This document shows, in pieces, positions 28,006-37,077 of a stretch of 64,000 nucleotides of DNA (the stretch's first letter is position 1; every line of letters starts with the position of its first letter). The notes under the pieces are model-generated. The model saw nothing but the letters and a program-made list of their open reading frames with translations, was not told where the DNA came from and ran no database searches. This DNA comes from Kutzneria kofuensis. Lineage in GTDB: Bacteria; Actinomycetota; Actinomycetes; Mycobacteriales; Pseudonocardiaceae. The stretch covers positions 2,854,038-2,918,037 of the forward strand of contig NZ_JACHIR010000001.1 of assembly GCF_014203355.1 (NCBI RefSeq), read 5' to 3'. The position numbers and the translations under genes were made by a program.

Positions 28006-30143
28006 GCACGATGACCAGGTTCGGGACGCGGGTGGCCGTGCTGCTGGCGGTCGGTCTCGTCGTGACGCAAGGCGCTGCCAGCGCCCGGCCCGCGCAGACC
28101 GCCGTCAAGGCGTCCGGGATCACCGCTACCGTGAACACCGACGGCAGCTACCAGATCCGCACCCGGCAGCCCGCCGACTGGACGTTCAGCGGGACCGTCG
28201 GCCACCCGCTGACCAGCCGGAGCAACACCGCCGGGAGCGACTCCATCGGCGGGTACCAGCAGGTGACCTTCGGCTACACCGACGGCGTGCCGCGCACCGC
28301 CAGCATCCGGGTGTACCAGAACGCGCCGGTCGTGCTCTTCAGCGCGACCAACCAGTCCGCCGCGGCCAACAGCGCCGCGGCGACGTTCCCGGCGCTGACC
28401 ACGCCCGCGCTGCCGTACCGGGAGTCGTTCCAGCACAAGCAGTTCTCGCCGTACCAGTTCAACGGCTCGCTGGCGCCGGACAGCCCGCTGGTGAGCTTCG
28501 ACGGCCACGACAACGGGTTTCTGGTGTCCGCCGCGGACAACTTCGCGGTGGCCAACCTGACCCGGGGCGCCAACACCGTGGCCAACGGGATCACCTCCGG
28601 CGTGACGACCCTGCCGGCCGGGTTCACCCATCGCACGATGCTGGTCGCCGGTCAGGGCATCAACGCAACGTTCACCACCTGGGGCTCGGCACTGACGGCG
28701 TTGGGCGGCAAGCGGCCCATCCCCAACGACGCCGGCGTCACGCTGAACAACCTGGGTTACTGGACGGACAACGGCGCGAGCTACTACTACAAGTACGACA
28801 CCTCGAAGGGTTATGCGGGCACGCTGACCGCCGTGGCCAAGGACTTCGCCTCCCGTGGTGTCCCGCTGGGCTATCTCCAGCTGGACAGCTGGTGGTATCC
28901 GAAGGGGTCGTCGAACAGCTGGCAGGGCAACGGGACCGACCGCGGCGGCGAGTATCGCTACCAGGCGGCGCCGGAGTTGTTCCTGAACGGCCTGGCCGCG
29001 TTCCAGAAGCAGCTCGGACTGCCGCTGGTCACCCACGCGCGGTGGATCGACGCCGCCAGTCCGTATCGGCAGCAGTACACGATGTCCGGCGACGTGGTGA
29101 CCGATCCGGCGTTCTGGAACAGCACCATGAACTACCTCGCCGACGCCGGCGTGGCGACGTACGAGCAGGACTGGTTGTCGTCGGGCGCGCAGCCCCGGTA
29201 CAACCTCACCGATCCCGACGCGTTCACGGGCAACATGGCCAACTCGGCGGCGGCGAAGAACGTCAGCGTGCAGTACTGCATGGCGTTGCCGTGGAACAAC
29301 CTGCAGAGCACGCGCTACCAGAACGTCCAGACCGCGCGGGTCAACGAGGACCGGTTCGAACGATCGAAGTGGGACACGTTCTTGTTCGGCTCGCGGCTGG
29401 CCGGCGCGCTCGGCGAGTGGCCGTGGAGCGACGTGTTCCTGAGCAACGAGACCAGCAACCTGCTGTTGGCCACGCTGTCCGGCGGCATGGTCGGCGTCGG
29501 GGACGCGATCGGCAAGGAGAACACGACGAACCTGCTGCACAGCGTCCGGTCGGACGGTGTGATCGTCAAGCCGGACGTGCCGATCGTGCCCGTGGACTCG
29601 GTCTATCCGGCGATGGCCCAAGGTGGCACGCCGCCGATGGTCGCCGTCACGCACAGCGACCACAATGGACTGCGGGACGGGTACTTCTTCGCCTACGCCC
29701 GTAACGGCGGCTCGCAGTCGGTCAGCTTCCGCCCCAACGACCACGGCATCGCCGGTGCGTCCTATGTGTACAACTACTTCACCGGGTCCGGCCGGCTGAT
29801 GTCGGCCGGTGCGACATTCACCGACACAGTCGACGCCAACGGCTCGTACTACGTGGCCGCGCCGGTCGGCCCGTCCGGTATCGCGTTCCTCGGTGACGCC
29901 GGCAAGTTCGTGTCGTTGGGCGGCAAGCGCATCACCCAGCTGTCCGACAGCGGGACCGTGCGGGCCACCGTCAGCTTCGCGGCGAACGAGAAGTCGGTGA
30001 CGCTGCACGGTTACGCCCCGAGCGCGCCGACGGCCACCGGTGGCACGGTCGGCGCGGTGCACTACGACCCGGCGACCCACCTGTTCACGGTGACCGTCAC
30101 GCCGGGAGCCGACCACAGCGCCGTCATCATGCTCACTCACTAG
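28002..30143 (+). CDS. secreted TIM-barrel glycoside hydrolase-like protein, family unassigned
   Basis: 713 residues with a Sec signal (VAVLLAVGLVVTQGAASA). An N-terminal beta-sandwich (residues 30-230) is followed by a barrel with NLGYWTDNGASYYYKYD, VPLGYLQLDSWWYPKGSSNS, LPLVTHARWIDAASPYRQQY, ATYEQDWLSSGAQPRYN and GEWPWSDVFLSNETSNLL. A C-terminal beta domain follows. QLDSWW and YEQDWL place acidic residues where clan GH-D (GH27/GH36, alpha-galactosidase-like) enzymes carry nucleophile and acid/base, but I do not recognise a named family. It overlaps GH53 by ATGA, so the two products are probably needed together. Confidence 0.65.
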   Translation: MSTMTRFGTRVAVLLAVGLVVTQGAASARPAQTAVKASGITATVNTDGSYQIRTRQPADWTFSGTVGHPLTSRSNTAGSDSIGGYQQVTFGYTDGVPRTASIRVYQNAPVVLFSATNQSAAANSAAATFPALTTPALPYRESFQHKQFSPYQFNGSLAPDSPLVSFDGHDNGFLVSAADNFAVANLTRGANTVANGITSGVTTLPAGFTHRTMLVAGQGINATFTTWGSALTALGGKRPIPNDAGVTLNNLGYWTDNGASYYYKYDTSKGYAGTLTAVAKDFASRGVPLGYLQLDSWWYPKGSSNSWQGNGTDRGGEYRYQAAPELFLNGLAAFQKQLGLPLVTHARWIDAASPYRQQYTMSGDVVTDPAFWNSTMNYLADAGVATYEQDWLSSGAQPRYNLTDPDAFTGNMANSAAAKNVSVQYCMALPWNNLQSTRYQNVQTARVNEDRFERSKWDTFLFGSRLAGALGEWPWSDVFLSNETSNLLLATLSGGMVGVGDAIGKENTTNLLHSVRSDGVIVKPDVPIVPVDSVYPAMAQGGTPPMVAVTHSDHNGLRDGYFFAYARNGGSQSVSFRPNDHGIAGASYVYNYFTGSGRLMSAGATFTDTVDANGSYYVAAPVGPSGIAFLGDAGKFVSLGGKRITQLSDSGTVRATVSFAANEKSVTLHGYAPSAPTATGGTVGAVHYDPATHLFTVTVTPGADHSAVIMLTH

Positions 30144-30155
30144 GAAAGGCCGCCG

Positions 30156-30449
30156 ATGCCGTTCCCGAGACGAACCTTCCTGGCCGGCACCGGCGCGACG
30201 GCCGCGGCCGCCGGGCTAGGTGTGCCGTCGGCCGCGACACCGACCACACCATCGGCGGACCTGCACTGGATGGACGGCCCGCCGCCGGCCCCGTCAGGCA
30301 CGGCGGTTCCCGTGCCGGTCGACGAGATCCCGACCCGGGGCACCTCGAACCCGGCCGGCGACTTCGCCACGTTCGCCACCAACGATTTCGCCCAGCGCAC
30401 GCTGGCCTACATCGCCTTACTCGCCATCGCCCCCCAGGAGGCCCCGTGA
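30156..30449 (+). CDS. small exported protein, probable internally deleted lyase remnant
   Basis: 97 residues. It starts with a Tat-like leader (FPRRTFLAGTGATAAAAGLG). It then reads SADLHWMDGPPPAPSGTAVP, which looks like the mature N-terminus of larger secreted polysaccharide lyases. The rest (GDFATFATNDFAQRTLAYIA) has no recognised domain. The GTGA overlap with the next CE12 gene and the operon position suggest a formerly longer gene that lost its middle in frame. I cannot assign a function. Confidence 0.5.
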   Translation: MPFPRRTFLAGTGATAAAAGLGVPSAATPTTPSADLHWMDGPPPAPSGTAVPVPVDEIPTRGTSNPAGDFATFATNDFAQRTLAYIALLAIAPQEAP

Positions 30450-31441
30450 TCACCCCGCTCGTCAGCGCCGTGGCCCTTGTGTCCGTGCTCACCACCTCCC
30501 CCGCCGCCACCTCGTATTCCTTCAACGTCCCGCCCGGCGACTACGACGTCACCGTCACCCTGGGCAGCGGCACCGCCGCCGCGCAGACCGGCATCCAGAT
30601 GGAAGCGCGCCGCACGATGCTCGCCCCGGTCAGCACCCGCGCCGGCGAGCTCCGCCAAGAGATGCTGTCGGTGAACGTGCGCAACCCGGAGAGCATGCCC
30701 ACCGGCGAAGAAGGAACCGGCACCCCGGGGCTGCAGGTCCGCCTCACCGGCGGCCACCCGGCCGCGACCAAAGTGACCGTGACACCGGCCCGTCACCCCC
30801 GTCTGTTCGTGGTCGGCGACTCCACCGCCTCGGACTGGCTCAACGGCCCCAAACGCGGCTGGGCCCAGGAGCTGCCCCAGCTGCTGCGCCCCGGCATCGT
30901 GGTGGCCAACTACGCCGACTCCGGCGAGAGCACCGGCAGCTGGCTGAGCAACCCCAAGCTGTTCGCCACCGTGCAACCCCTGATCAGGCCGGGCGACGAG
31001 GTCCTGATTCAACTGGCGCACAATGACAAGACCACGACCGAAGCCACGTTCCGGGCCAACCTGCGCAAGCTCGTCGACGGCGTGAAGCAACGCGGCGGCA
31101 CGCCGGTCCTGGTCACCCCGCCAGTGCGGCACCTGTTCGACTCGCACGGCGAACTCACGCCGACCGGCCTGATCGTCAACAACCTCGGCGTCGACCTGCC
31201 CGCGGTGATCCGCTCCCTGGCCGGCGAGCTGCACCTGCCGCTGATCGACCTCACCGCGCGCAGCCAGGCCCTGCTGGAGCGGTTGGGCGAAGCTGCTTCC
31301 TGGCCGCTGTACCTGACCGTCGCCCACGACGGCGTGCAGGACGCTGCGCACTTCTCCGAGTACGGGGCGACGGTCATGGCCGGTCTCGTCACGCGCGGCA
31401 TCGCCGACGCCCACCTACCCGCCGCCGCCTTCCTGCGCTGA
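30446..31441 (+). CDS. secreted rhamnogalacturonan acetylesterase (CE12, SGNH fold), copy 2
   Basis: 331 residues, GTG start with AGGAGG upstream, overlapping the previous stop. It has a short signal and the same two-domain layout as the enzyme at 22460: SYSFNVPPGDYDVTVTLGS, then LFVVGDSTASDW (Ser), NYADSGESTGSWLSNPKLF, IQLAHNDKTTTEA (Asn) and DAAHFSEYGATVMAG (Asp-x-x-His). The two copies clearly share ancestry but have diverged, so they may act on different acetyl positions or be expressed at different times. Confidence 0.88.
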   Translation: MITPLVSAVALVSVLTTSPAATSYSFNVPPGDYDVTVTLGSGTAAAQTGIQMEARRTMLAPVSTRAGELRQEMLSVNVRNPESMPTGEEGTGTPGLQVRLTGGHPAATKVTVTPARHPRLFVVGDSTASDWLNGPKRGWAQELPQLLRPGIVVANYADSGESTGSWLSNPKLFATVQPLIRPGDEVLIQLAHNDKTTTEATFRANLRKLVDGVKQRGGTPVLVTPPVRHLFDSHGELTPTGLIVNNLGVDLPAVIRSLAGELHLPLIDLTARSQALLERLGEAASWPLYLTVAHDGVQDAAHFSEYGATVMAGLVTRGIADAHLPAAAFLR

Positions 31442-31461
31442 CCGAGAGAAAGGAAATATCC

Positions 31462-32670
31462 ATGACTTCACAAGCACGGAAGATCAGATCCATTTTACTT
31501 GCCGTCACGCTGACGGTTGCCGCATCCGCGTCCGGCTTGGCACACCAGGCTTCGGCCACAACCACGCCACGGTCGAGCGCTTCGCAGATCGTTGCCGACA
31601 TGGGTGCGGGCTGGAACCTGGGCAACCAGCTGGAAGCCAACGCCAACGGATATCCAAGCGAAACAGCGTGGGGCCAGCCAACCGTAACACAAGCCCTAAT
31701 CGACAAAGTAAAGGCGGCAGGGTTCAAGACGATACGAATCCCGGTCTCCTATCTGAAGAACATTGGCCCCGGTCCAGATTACACGATCAACACTGCGTGG
31801 CTGAACCGAATCCAGCAAGTCGTCAACTATGCTTATAACCGCGGCCTGCATGTGCTGATCAACATGCATGGCGACGGCTACAAGACCGTCAACGGCTCCT
31901 GGCTGATCTGCGACTCGACCGCCCAGGCGACGATCAGGGCCACGTACCAGAAGGTCTGGCAACAAATTGCCTACAGGTTCCAGAACTACGACCAACGCCT
32001 GATCCTGGAGTCCATGAACGAAGAGTTCGACGGGCAATACGGCCGTCCGACCCAGCCGTGCTACTCGAACATCAATGCTTACGACCAGATCTTCGTGGAC
32101 ACCGTGCGGAAGACCGGCGGAAACAACAGTTCGCGATGGCTGCTCATCGCCGGCTGGAACACCAACATCGATTACACCGCAGGGAACTACGGCTTCACGC
32201 TGCCCGCCGACCAGTACCGATCCCCCTCCATTCCCAGCGGTGAACAGCGTATCATGATCTCCGTTCACTACTACGCCCCCTGGGACTTCGCCGGAGACCA
32301 AAGCGGCACCATCACGCAATGGGGACGGGGAGCGACGAATCCATCAAAGAAGTCCACCTGGGGACAGGAGGACTACCTGGATGCGCAGCTGAAATCGATG
32401 CACGACAAATTTGTCACGAAGGGATATCCGGTAGTTGTCGGCGAATACGGTTCGATCGACAAGTCGTCGTTCGACTCGTCGAACAACAGGTATCGTGCCG
32501 ACTTTGCGCGCGCTGTCGTGGCCACCGCCAAGAAATATGGGGCGGCCACCGTCTACTGGGACGACGGCGGAAACGGAAGGTACGGGTTCGGGCTGTTCGA
32601 CCGAAGGTCCGACACGGTGACCCACCAGAGCATCATCGACGCCATCATGAGCGGCGTCGGCGGTAGTTGA
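31462..32670 (+). CDS. secreted GH5 endoglucanase-like enzyme
   Basis: 402 residues, AAAGGAAA before ATG, Sec signal to about residue 32. The barrel has MGAGWNLGNQLEANANGYPS, IPVSYLKNIGPG, VLINMHGDGY, LILESMNEEFDG (acid/base Glu) and PVVVGEYGSIDKSS (nucleophile Glu), ending TVYWDDGG. These are GH5 motifs of the Cel5 type. No linker or binding module is attached. The gene is visibly richer in A and T at third positions than its neighbours, which suggests more recent transfer. It is the last gene of the operon. Confidence 0.87.
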   Translation: MTSQARKIRSILLAVTLTVAASASGLAHQASATTTPRSSASQIVADMGAGWNLGNQLEANANGYPSETAWGQPTVTQALIDKVKAAGFKTIRIPVSYLKNIGPGPDYTINTAWLNRIQQVVNYAYNRGLHVLINMHGDGYKTVNGSWLICDSTAQATIRATYQKVWQQIAYRFQNYDQRLILESMNEEFDGQYGRPTQPCYSNINAYDQIFVDTVRKTGGNNSSRWLLIAGWNTNIDYTAGNYGFTLPADQYRSPSIPSGEQRIMISVHYYAPWDFAGDQSGTITQWGRGATNPSKKSTWGQEDYLDAQLKSMHDKFVTKGYPVVVGEYGSIDKSSFDSSNNRYRADFARAVVATAKKYGAATVYWDDGGNGRYGFGLFDRRSDTVTHQSIIDAIMSGVGGS

Positions 32671-32760
32671 GCGCGCCGCACGGATCGACCATGGTGGAAT
32701 GCGCTTCCCAGGCCGCGAAACGGGAACGCGTTAGATCGACCTCGCCACCACAGTGCGGCG

Positions 32761-32809
32761 AAGTCGGAGAGGCCGGGCCCGTAGTCCACGGGCCCGGCCT
32801 CTCCGACTT
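32761..32809. terminator. bidirectional terminator with a 22-bp perfect stem
   Basis: The arm at 32761-32782 is exactly complementary to 32788-32809 around the loop AGTCC. It lies between the convergent GH5 and CE2-type genes. The outer bases read AAGT/ACTT, giving short A and T ends on both strands. Confidence 0.88.
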
Positions 32810-32972
32810 CTCGTTTCGAGCACAGCCGCCAGGACGTGTTTCCCACCGCTGGTTTCGTAGCGCCGACCGCTGCCAACCCGCTGCACCGGGAACGCTGTTC
32901 AGCGCCAACGACTCCTCGGCGCTGAACGTCGACGTCCGGGCCACGGCTGACCAGCCCCGCGGTGCCAGGTGT

Positions 32973-33989
32973 TCACCCGAGAACCGGGGCGAGCCGGGCC
33001 GCGATCTTCTGGTTGCCGGCGTCACTGGGATGGATGCCGTCCATGGTGTCGGTGGCCGTGTTGATCCAGCCCTCGGTGTCGATGTACCGCACCTTGCCGT
33101 CACCGGCCTTGTTTCGGGCGGTGACAGCGGCCTTCGTCTCGTTGACATAGTACTTGCGGAAGGTTTCCATCGCGTAGATGGTGGTGTTCGGGTACTTCGC
33201 GCGGAGCCGCTCCAGCAGGGTGATGTACGCGTTCTGGAACTGGGCGCCGGACACCTTGTGCGTCTGGTCGTTGGTGCCGAGGTTGATCACGACGTCGCTG
33301 GCCTGGTAACGGGAGAAGTCCCAGTCCGGCGTGCTGGTCTCCATGCCGGTCTTGAGGAACCGGTCCCGCATGCCGATGCACCCGTCGGAGGTCGGGTAGA
33401 GGCAGACGCTGGGGCGGGCGATCTCGGTGTGCGCGGCGTGCAGTTTCTCCGCGGTCACCCAGCCGTACGCGGTCAGCGCCTCCTTGGACGTGTGGTAGCC
33501 CGCCGTGATCGAGTCGCCGATGAACTCGATGATCCGGGACGGCACGCTCGGCGCCACGGTGTGCGCGCCGGAGTCCAGGATCACGCCCTGGAAGACACCG
33601 TCGCCGTGGTAGGAACCCGAGACCTGACGGTAGGCCACCCGCAGCGTGTGCGTGCCAGCGGGCAACCGGGTCGAGGTCAGGTTCACTGTCCCGTGGACGT
33701 TCGGGTGCGACGCCCACGCGCCGCCGTCGATGCTGGTGTACAGGTCGACGCTGTTGCGCTGGCGCAGTTTCACCGTGGTGCCGGTGAAACCGAGCACTAC
33801 GTACGCGCCGGCCCACTCGGACACGTACGTGCCCGGCGTACTGGTGTCCCAGCGCCCGAAGTACCTGATGTTGGAGTCCGTGGGTGAGCCGTCACCGGTG
33901 GCGGCCGAGGCCGGCTGAGCGGCCGCGGTCATCGCGGCCACGAGCGCCACCGCGAGCGTCACGGCTCGCGACTTCGTGTTGAGCGGCAT
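32973..33989 (-). CDS. secreted CE2-type carbohydrate acetylesterase
   Basis: About 338 residues; ATG at 33989 follows GAGAAG, and the signal ends AAAQPASAATG. The N-terminal jelly-roll (NIRYFGRWDTSTPGTYVSEW, LPAGTHTLRVAYRQVSG) is the CE2 accessory domain. The SGNH domain has RIIEFIGDSITAGYHTS (Ser), VVINLGTNDQTH (Asn) and DGIHPSDAGNQ (Asp-x-x-His). CE2 enzymes remove acetyl groups from hemicellulose-type sugars. The gene is convergent with the operon and divergent from the GH43-like gene, with which it shares a control region. Confidence 0.82.
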   Translation of the reverse strand: MPLNTKSRAVTLAVALVAAMTAAAQPASAATGDGSPTDSNIRYFGRWDTSTPGTYVSEWAGAYVVLGFTGTTVKLRQRNSVDLYTSIDGGAWASHPNVHGTVNLTSTRLPAGTHTLRVAYRQVSGSYHGDGVFQGVILDSGAHTVAPSVPSRIIEFIGDSITAGYHTSKEALTAYGWVTAEKLHAAHTEIARPSVCLYPTSDGCIGMRDRFLKTGMETSTPDWDFSRYQASDVVINLGTNDQTHKVSGAQFQNAYITLLERLRAKYPNTTIYAMETFRKYYVNETKAAVTARNKAGDGKVRYIDTEGWINTATDTMDGIHPSDAGNQKIAARLAPVLG

Positions 33990-34229
33990 GGTCTTCTCAC
34001 TTCTGCTCAAGGGGACAGTTCAGCGCGTGCGGAGGAGATTACTGACGGCGCGACAAAACCGCGTCGACGTCGAAGCTCGCCGGCACAAGCGGATGCGACG
34101 CCCTCGGCGTCGGATGCCCATGCGGGCATGGGCATCCATGCCGGTGGCCAGTGGTTGCGGCGGGACCGACACGCAATCCGTGTGACCGCAGACATGTGCG
34201 TCATCGGCCGAAGTGGACACAGCTCCACG

Positions 34230-34242
34230 CTGAAAGTTTCAG
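34230..34242. promoter_or_regulatory. operator-like palindrome CTGAAAGTTTCAG, site 1
   Basis: Perfect 6-bp arms around a central G. It lies in the divergent control region between the CE2-type and GH43-like genes. The same 13-mer occurs at 44374 and, with the last base changed, at 55564. A further palindromic core (AAGCGCTT) lies at about 34488. Confidence 0.6.
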
Positions 34243-34578
34243 TTGGATCCACGGGGTCTCAGCGAATTCGGCGTGGCAGCTCGAGACGATGGCGTCGGCC
34301 CGGCGACCTATTCCGGGTGTGAGCGGGCCTGAAACCCCTGGTGTGAAGCATATCTGCGCTCAAGGCATCGCCGCGTGCCACCATCCCGAGGTCAAGGCAG
34401 GCAAGTGGTCACCAGGCACGTTCTCGAGCGACGGACCTCAAGCCTTGAAATGATCTCGGAGACGGGATTGGATGCCCTCAGGTCAGGTAAGCGCTTTCCA
34501 GCACTGCCCGCCTCGCCACCGGCGCCCCACACACACACACACCGTGACGCCGAGGCCATCGACAGCAGAGGACGTGAA

Positions 34579-36093
34579 ATGCCAAGGAAGACACCCATCC
34601 GGAGGATCCTTTCGCTACTTCTCCCCATGATCGCCACCCTGACGTTCCTCGGCAACGCCACCGCCGCAAGCGCCGCCACCCCGGCGGCACAGGACGCCAC
34701 CGCATCGACGGTCCAGAACGACGTCTTCTGGAAGGACACGACCGGCAACCCGATCTACTCCCAGGGCGGCGGGGTGCTGAAGGTCGGCGCCACGTACTAC
34801 TGGTACGGCGCAAAGTACAACGGGGCGGTCACCTACTACAACAACCCCGCCAAGGGCAAGAACGGCGACACCTCCTTCAGCGCCATCACCATCTACTCCT
34901 CCACCGACCTGGCCCACTGGAAGTTCGAGGGCAACGCGCTGACCACCTCGGACATCGGCGGCGGCTGGGTCGGCCGGATAGGCGTGGCCCACAACCCCAC
35001 CACCGGCAAGTACGTGCTGATCTCCCAACTCAACAGCGAACTCGTGTTCGCCACGAGCAGCACACCCAACGGCCACTTCACCAAGGCAGGCACCCAGTCC
35101 AACATCGCCAACGTCAGCACCGGCATGTCCGGCGACCAGTCGCTGTTCACCGACGACGACGGCAAGGCCTACCTGGCCTTCAGCAACAAGAGCGGCCGCT
35201 CCCACCTGTATGTCGCCCCGCTGCGCACCTCCGACTTCCTGCACGTCGACACGGCCGTGAACATCGCCAACAGCTCCTCGGGCGGCCGCGAGGGCAACAT
35301 CATGTTCAAGCACGACGGCACCTACTACTTCTGTTCCTCGGATCTGCACGGCTGGAACGCCTCCCACACGTACTGCATCACCTCGTCGAACATCTCCAGC
35401 GGCTACTCCTCCGAGTTCGTGCTACAGGGCACGGACGCCGACTTCTCGCACGTGACCCAGACCGGTCTCGCGTTCACCGTGACCGGCTCGGCGGGCTCGT
35501 TCGTCATGTTCGGCGGCGACCGCTGGAGCGACTTCGCCGGCAACGGCCTCGGCTACAACGACTGGCTGCCGATCACCTTCAACGGCAAGACACCGGTCTT
35601 CCATTCGCTGAGCCAGTGGAACGTCGATGCGGCCTCGGGGACGTGGTCGGTCGGCAGCGGCAACAACTACGTGCTGAATCCGAGCGCCGAGGCCGACCGG
35701 GTCGCGCAGACCACGCTGGCCGGCTGGACGAACTCCGGCACCGCGAACGGCAACCACCTCGGCGGCCACACGGGCCGCTGGGCGCTGTCGCAGCGTTCCT
35801 CCTCCGCCTACAACGCCAGCATGTACCAGAACATCTCGCTGCCCAACGGCACCTACACGCTGTCAGCCTGGGTCCAGAGCAGCGGCGGACAGAAGGCGGC
35901 GAACATCTTCGCCAAGAACTTCGGCGCAAGCGAGCTGGACCACTCGATCAACCAGTCGATCGGCAGCTGGACGGAGGTCAGCATTACCGGCATCACCGTC
36001 ACCACCGGGTCGATCCAGGTCGGAGTGTCATCCGAGGCGAACGCGAACAACTGGGTGAACGTCGACGACTTCAGCCTGGTCCGAGCCGGCTAG
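34579..36093 (+). CDS. secreted GH43-like galactan-active enzyme with C-terminal binding domain
   Basis: 504 residues; ATG at 34579 after AGAGGACG. The five-bladed propeller shows KDTTGNPIYSQGGGVLKVGA, YYWYGAKYNG, WVGRIGVAHNPTTGKYVLIS, SLFTDDDGKAYLAFSNKSGR (candidate catalytic Asp) and GGREGNIMFKHDGTYYFCSS (Glu). This is like GH43 subfamily 24 exo-beta-1,3-galactanases. After WNVDAASGTWSVGSGN a C-terminal beta-sandwich follows (NYVLNPSAEADRVAQTTLAG, TYTLSAWVQSSGGQ, WVNVDDFSLVRAG), which looks like a carbohydrate-binding module. It probably attacks arabinogalactan or galactan. Confidence 0.75.
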   Translation: MPRKTPIRRILSLLLPMIATLTFLGNATAASAATPAAQDATASTVQNDVFWKDTTGNPIYSQGGGVLKVGATYYWYGAKYNGAVTYYNNPAKGKNGDTSFSAITIYSSTDLAHWKFEGNALTTSDIGGGWVGRIGVAHNPTTGKYVLISQLNSELVFATSSTPNGHFTKAGTQSNIANVSTGMSGDQSLFTDDDGKAYLAFSNKSGRSHLYVAPLRTSDFLHVDTAVNIANSSSGGREGNIMFKHDGTYYFCSSDLHGWNASHTYCITSSNISSGYSSEFVLQGTDADFSHVTQTGLAFTVTGSAGSFVMFGGDRWSDFAGNGLGYNDWLPITFNGKTPVFHSLSQWNVDAASGTWSVGSGNNYVLNPSAEADRVAQTTLAGWTNSGTANGNHLGGHTGRWALSQRSSSAYNASMYQNISLPNGTYTLSAWVQSSGGQKAANIFAKNFGASELDHSINQSIGSWTEVSITGITVTTGSIQVGVSSEANANNWVNVDDFSLVRAG

Positions 36094-36162
36094 ACGACGG
36101 ACCGTCCGATCACGACACCGCCAACCCCCTGCCACGGCGATATCTCAGGAGGTAGTAAGGCA

Positions 36163-37077
36163 ATGCGACATCACAAGGCACGCTGGTCCCGGCCGATCGG
36201 GGCCGTGCTGGCCGCCGGCCTGCTCGCCTCGACCGCGGCGCTGGCCGTGGCCGGTCCGGCCGCAGCCCAGCCGTCCGCCTCAAGCCCGGCGACCGTGTCC
36301 GTCAAGAGCACCCAACGCGGTCCCAATCCCACCCTCGCCGTGATCGAGGCGTCCCGGGGCCCTTTCGCCACCGCGCAGCAGAACGTGTCGCCGGGCAACG
36401 GTTTCAACGGCGGCATGGTGTACTACCCGACCGACACCAGCCAGGGCACCTGGGGGGCGCTGGCTATCGTCCCGGGCTACACCGCGAAATGCGCCAAGGA
36501 AGAGGCCTGGATGGGGCCGTGGCTCTCGTCCTTCGGCTTCGTGGTGATCTGCATCGAGACCAACAGCCCCAACGACTGGGACACCGCCCGCGGCCAGCAG
36601 TTGCTGGCGGCGCTGGACTGGCTGACCACCCGAAGCCCGGTGAAGAACCGGGTCGACCCGAACCGGCTGTCGGTGATGGGGCACTCGATGGGCGGCGGCG
36701 GCATGGTCTACGCGACTGAGCACCGGCCCTCGCTCAAGGCCGGGATCGGGCTCGCGCCGTTCTCCCCGTCGCAGAACATGTCCAGCGAGCGCGTCCCGAC
36801 ACTGGTACTCGGCGGCCAGAAGGACCCGACGGTGACCCCGTCGATGCTGGCCGGCCTGTACGCCACCATGCCGTCGGCGACCAAGAGCGCATTCGCCCAG
36901 ATCAGCGGTGCGGACCACCTGTTCTACACACACCCGAACAATGTCCAGATGAAGCTCATCATCCCGTGGCTGAAGATCTTCGTCGACAGTGACAACCGGT
37001 ACGAGCAGTTCCTGTGCCCGAAGCTGCCTGACCCGTCCAAGATCTCCATCTACCAGCCCAAGTGCCCCAACATCTGA
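36163..37077 (+). CDS. secreted cutinase/PETase-like polyester hydrolase
   Basis: 304 residues, AGGAGG before the ATG, signal to about residue 36. It aligns by eye along its length with actinobacterial polyester hydrolases: GPNPTLAVIEASRGPFATAQ, GFNGGMVYYPTDTSQGTWGA, VPGYTA (oxyanion Tyr), VMGHSMGGGGMVYA (nucleophile Ser and oxyanion Met), GGQKDPTVTP (Asp) and SGADHLFYTHP (His). The C-terminal RYEQFLCP...KCPNI pair is the conserved disulfide. The subsite Trp found in thermostable cutinases (APW) is Phe here (LAPFSP). Two extra Cys (AKCAKE, VICIE) may form a second bridge. The natural substrate could be plant cutin or suberin. Confidence 0.87.
   Translation: MRHHKARWSRPIGAVLAAGLLASTAALAVAGPAAAQPSASSPATVSVKSTQRGPNPTLAVIEASRGPFATAQQNVSPGNGFNGGMVYYPTDTSQGTWGALAIVPGYTAKCAKEEAWMGPWLSSFGFVVICIETNSPNDWDTARGQQLLAALDWLTTRSPVKNRVDPNRLSVMGHSMGGGGMVYATEHRPSLKAGIGLAPFSPSQNMSSERVPTLVLGGQKDPTVTPSMLAGLYATMPSATKSAFAQISGADHLFYTHPNNVQMKLIIPWLKIFVDSDNRYEQFLCPKLPDPSKISIYQPKCPNI

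Noticed and set aside
25016-30143. Several long plus- and minus-strand frames overlapping the pectin operon
   Set aside because: They are high-GC shadows: rich in Arg, Pro and Gln, without ribosome sites, antisense or offset to well-conserved enzymes.
34529-34544. CA dinucleotide repeat before the GH43-like gene
   Set aside because: Only about seven units in a leader region; no sign of a regulatory or coding role.
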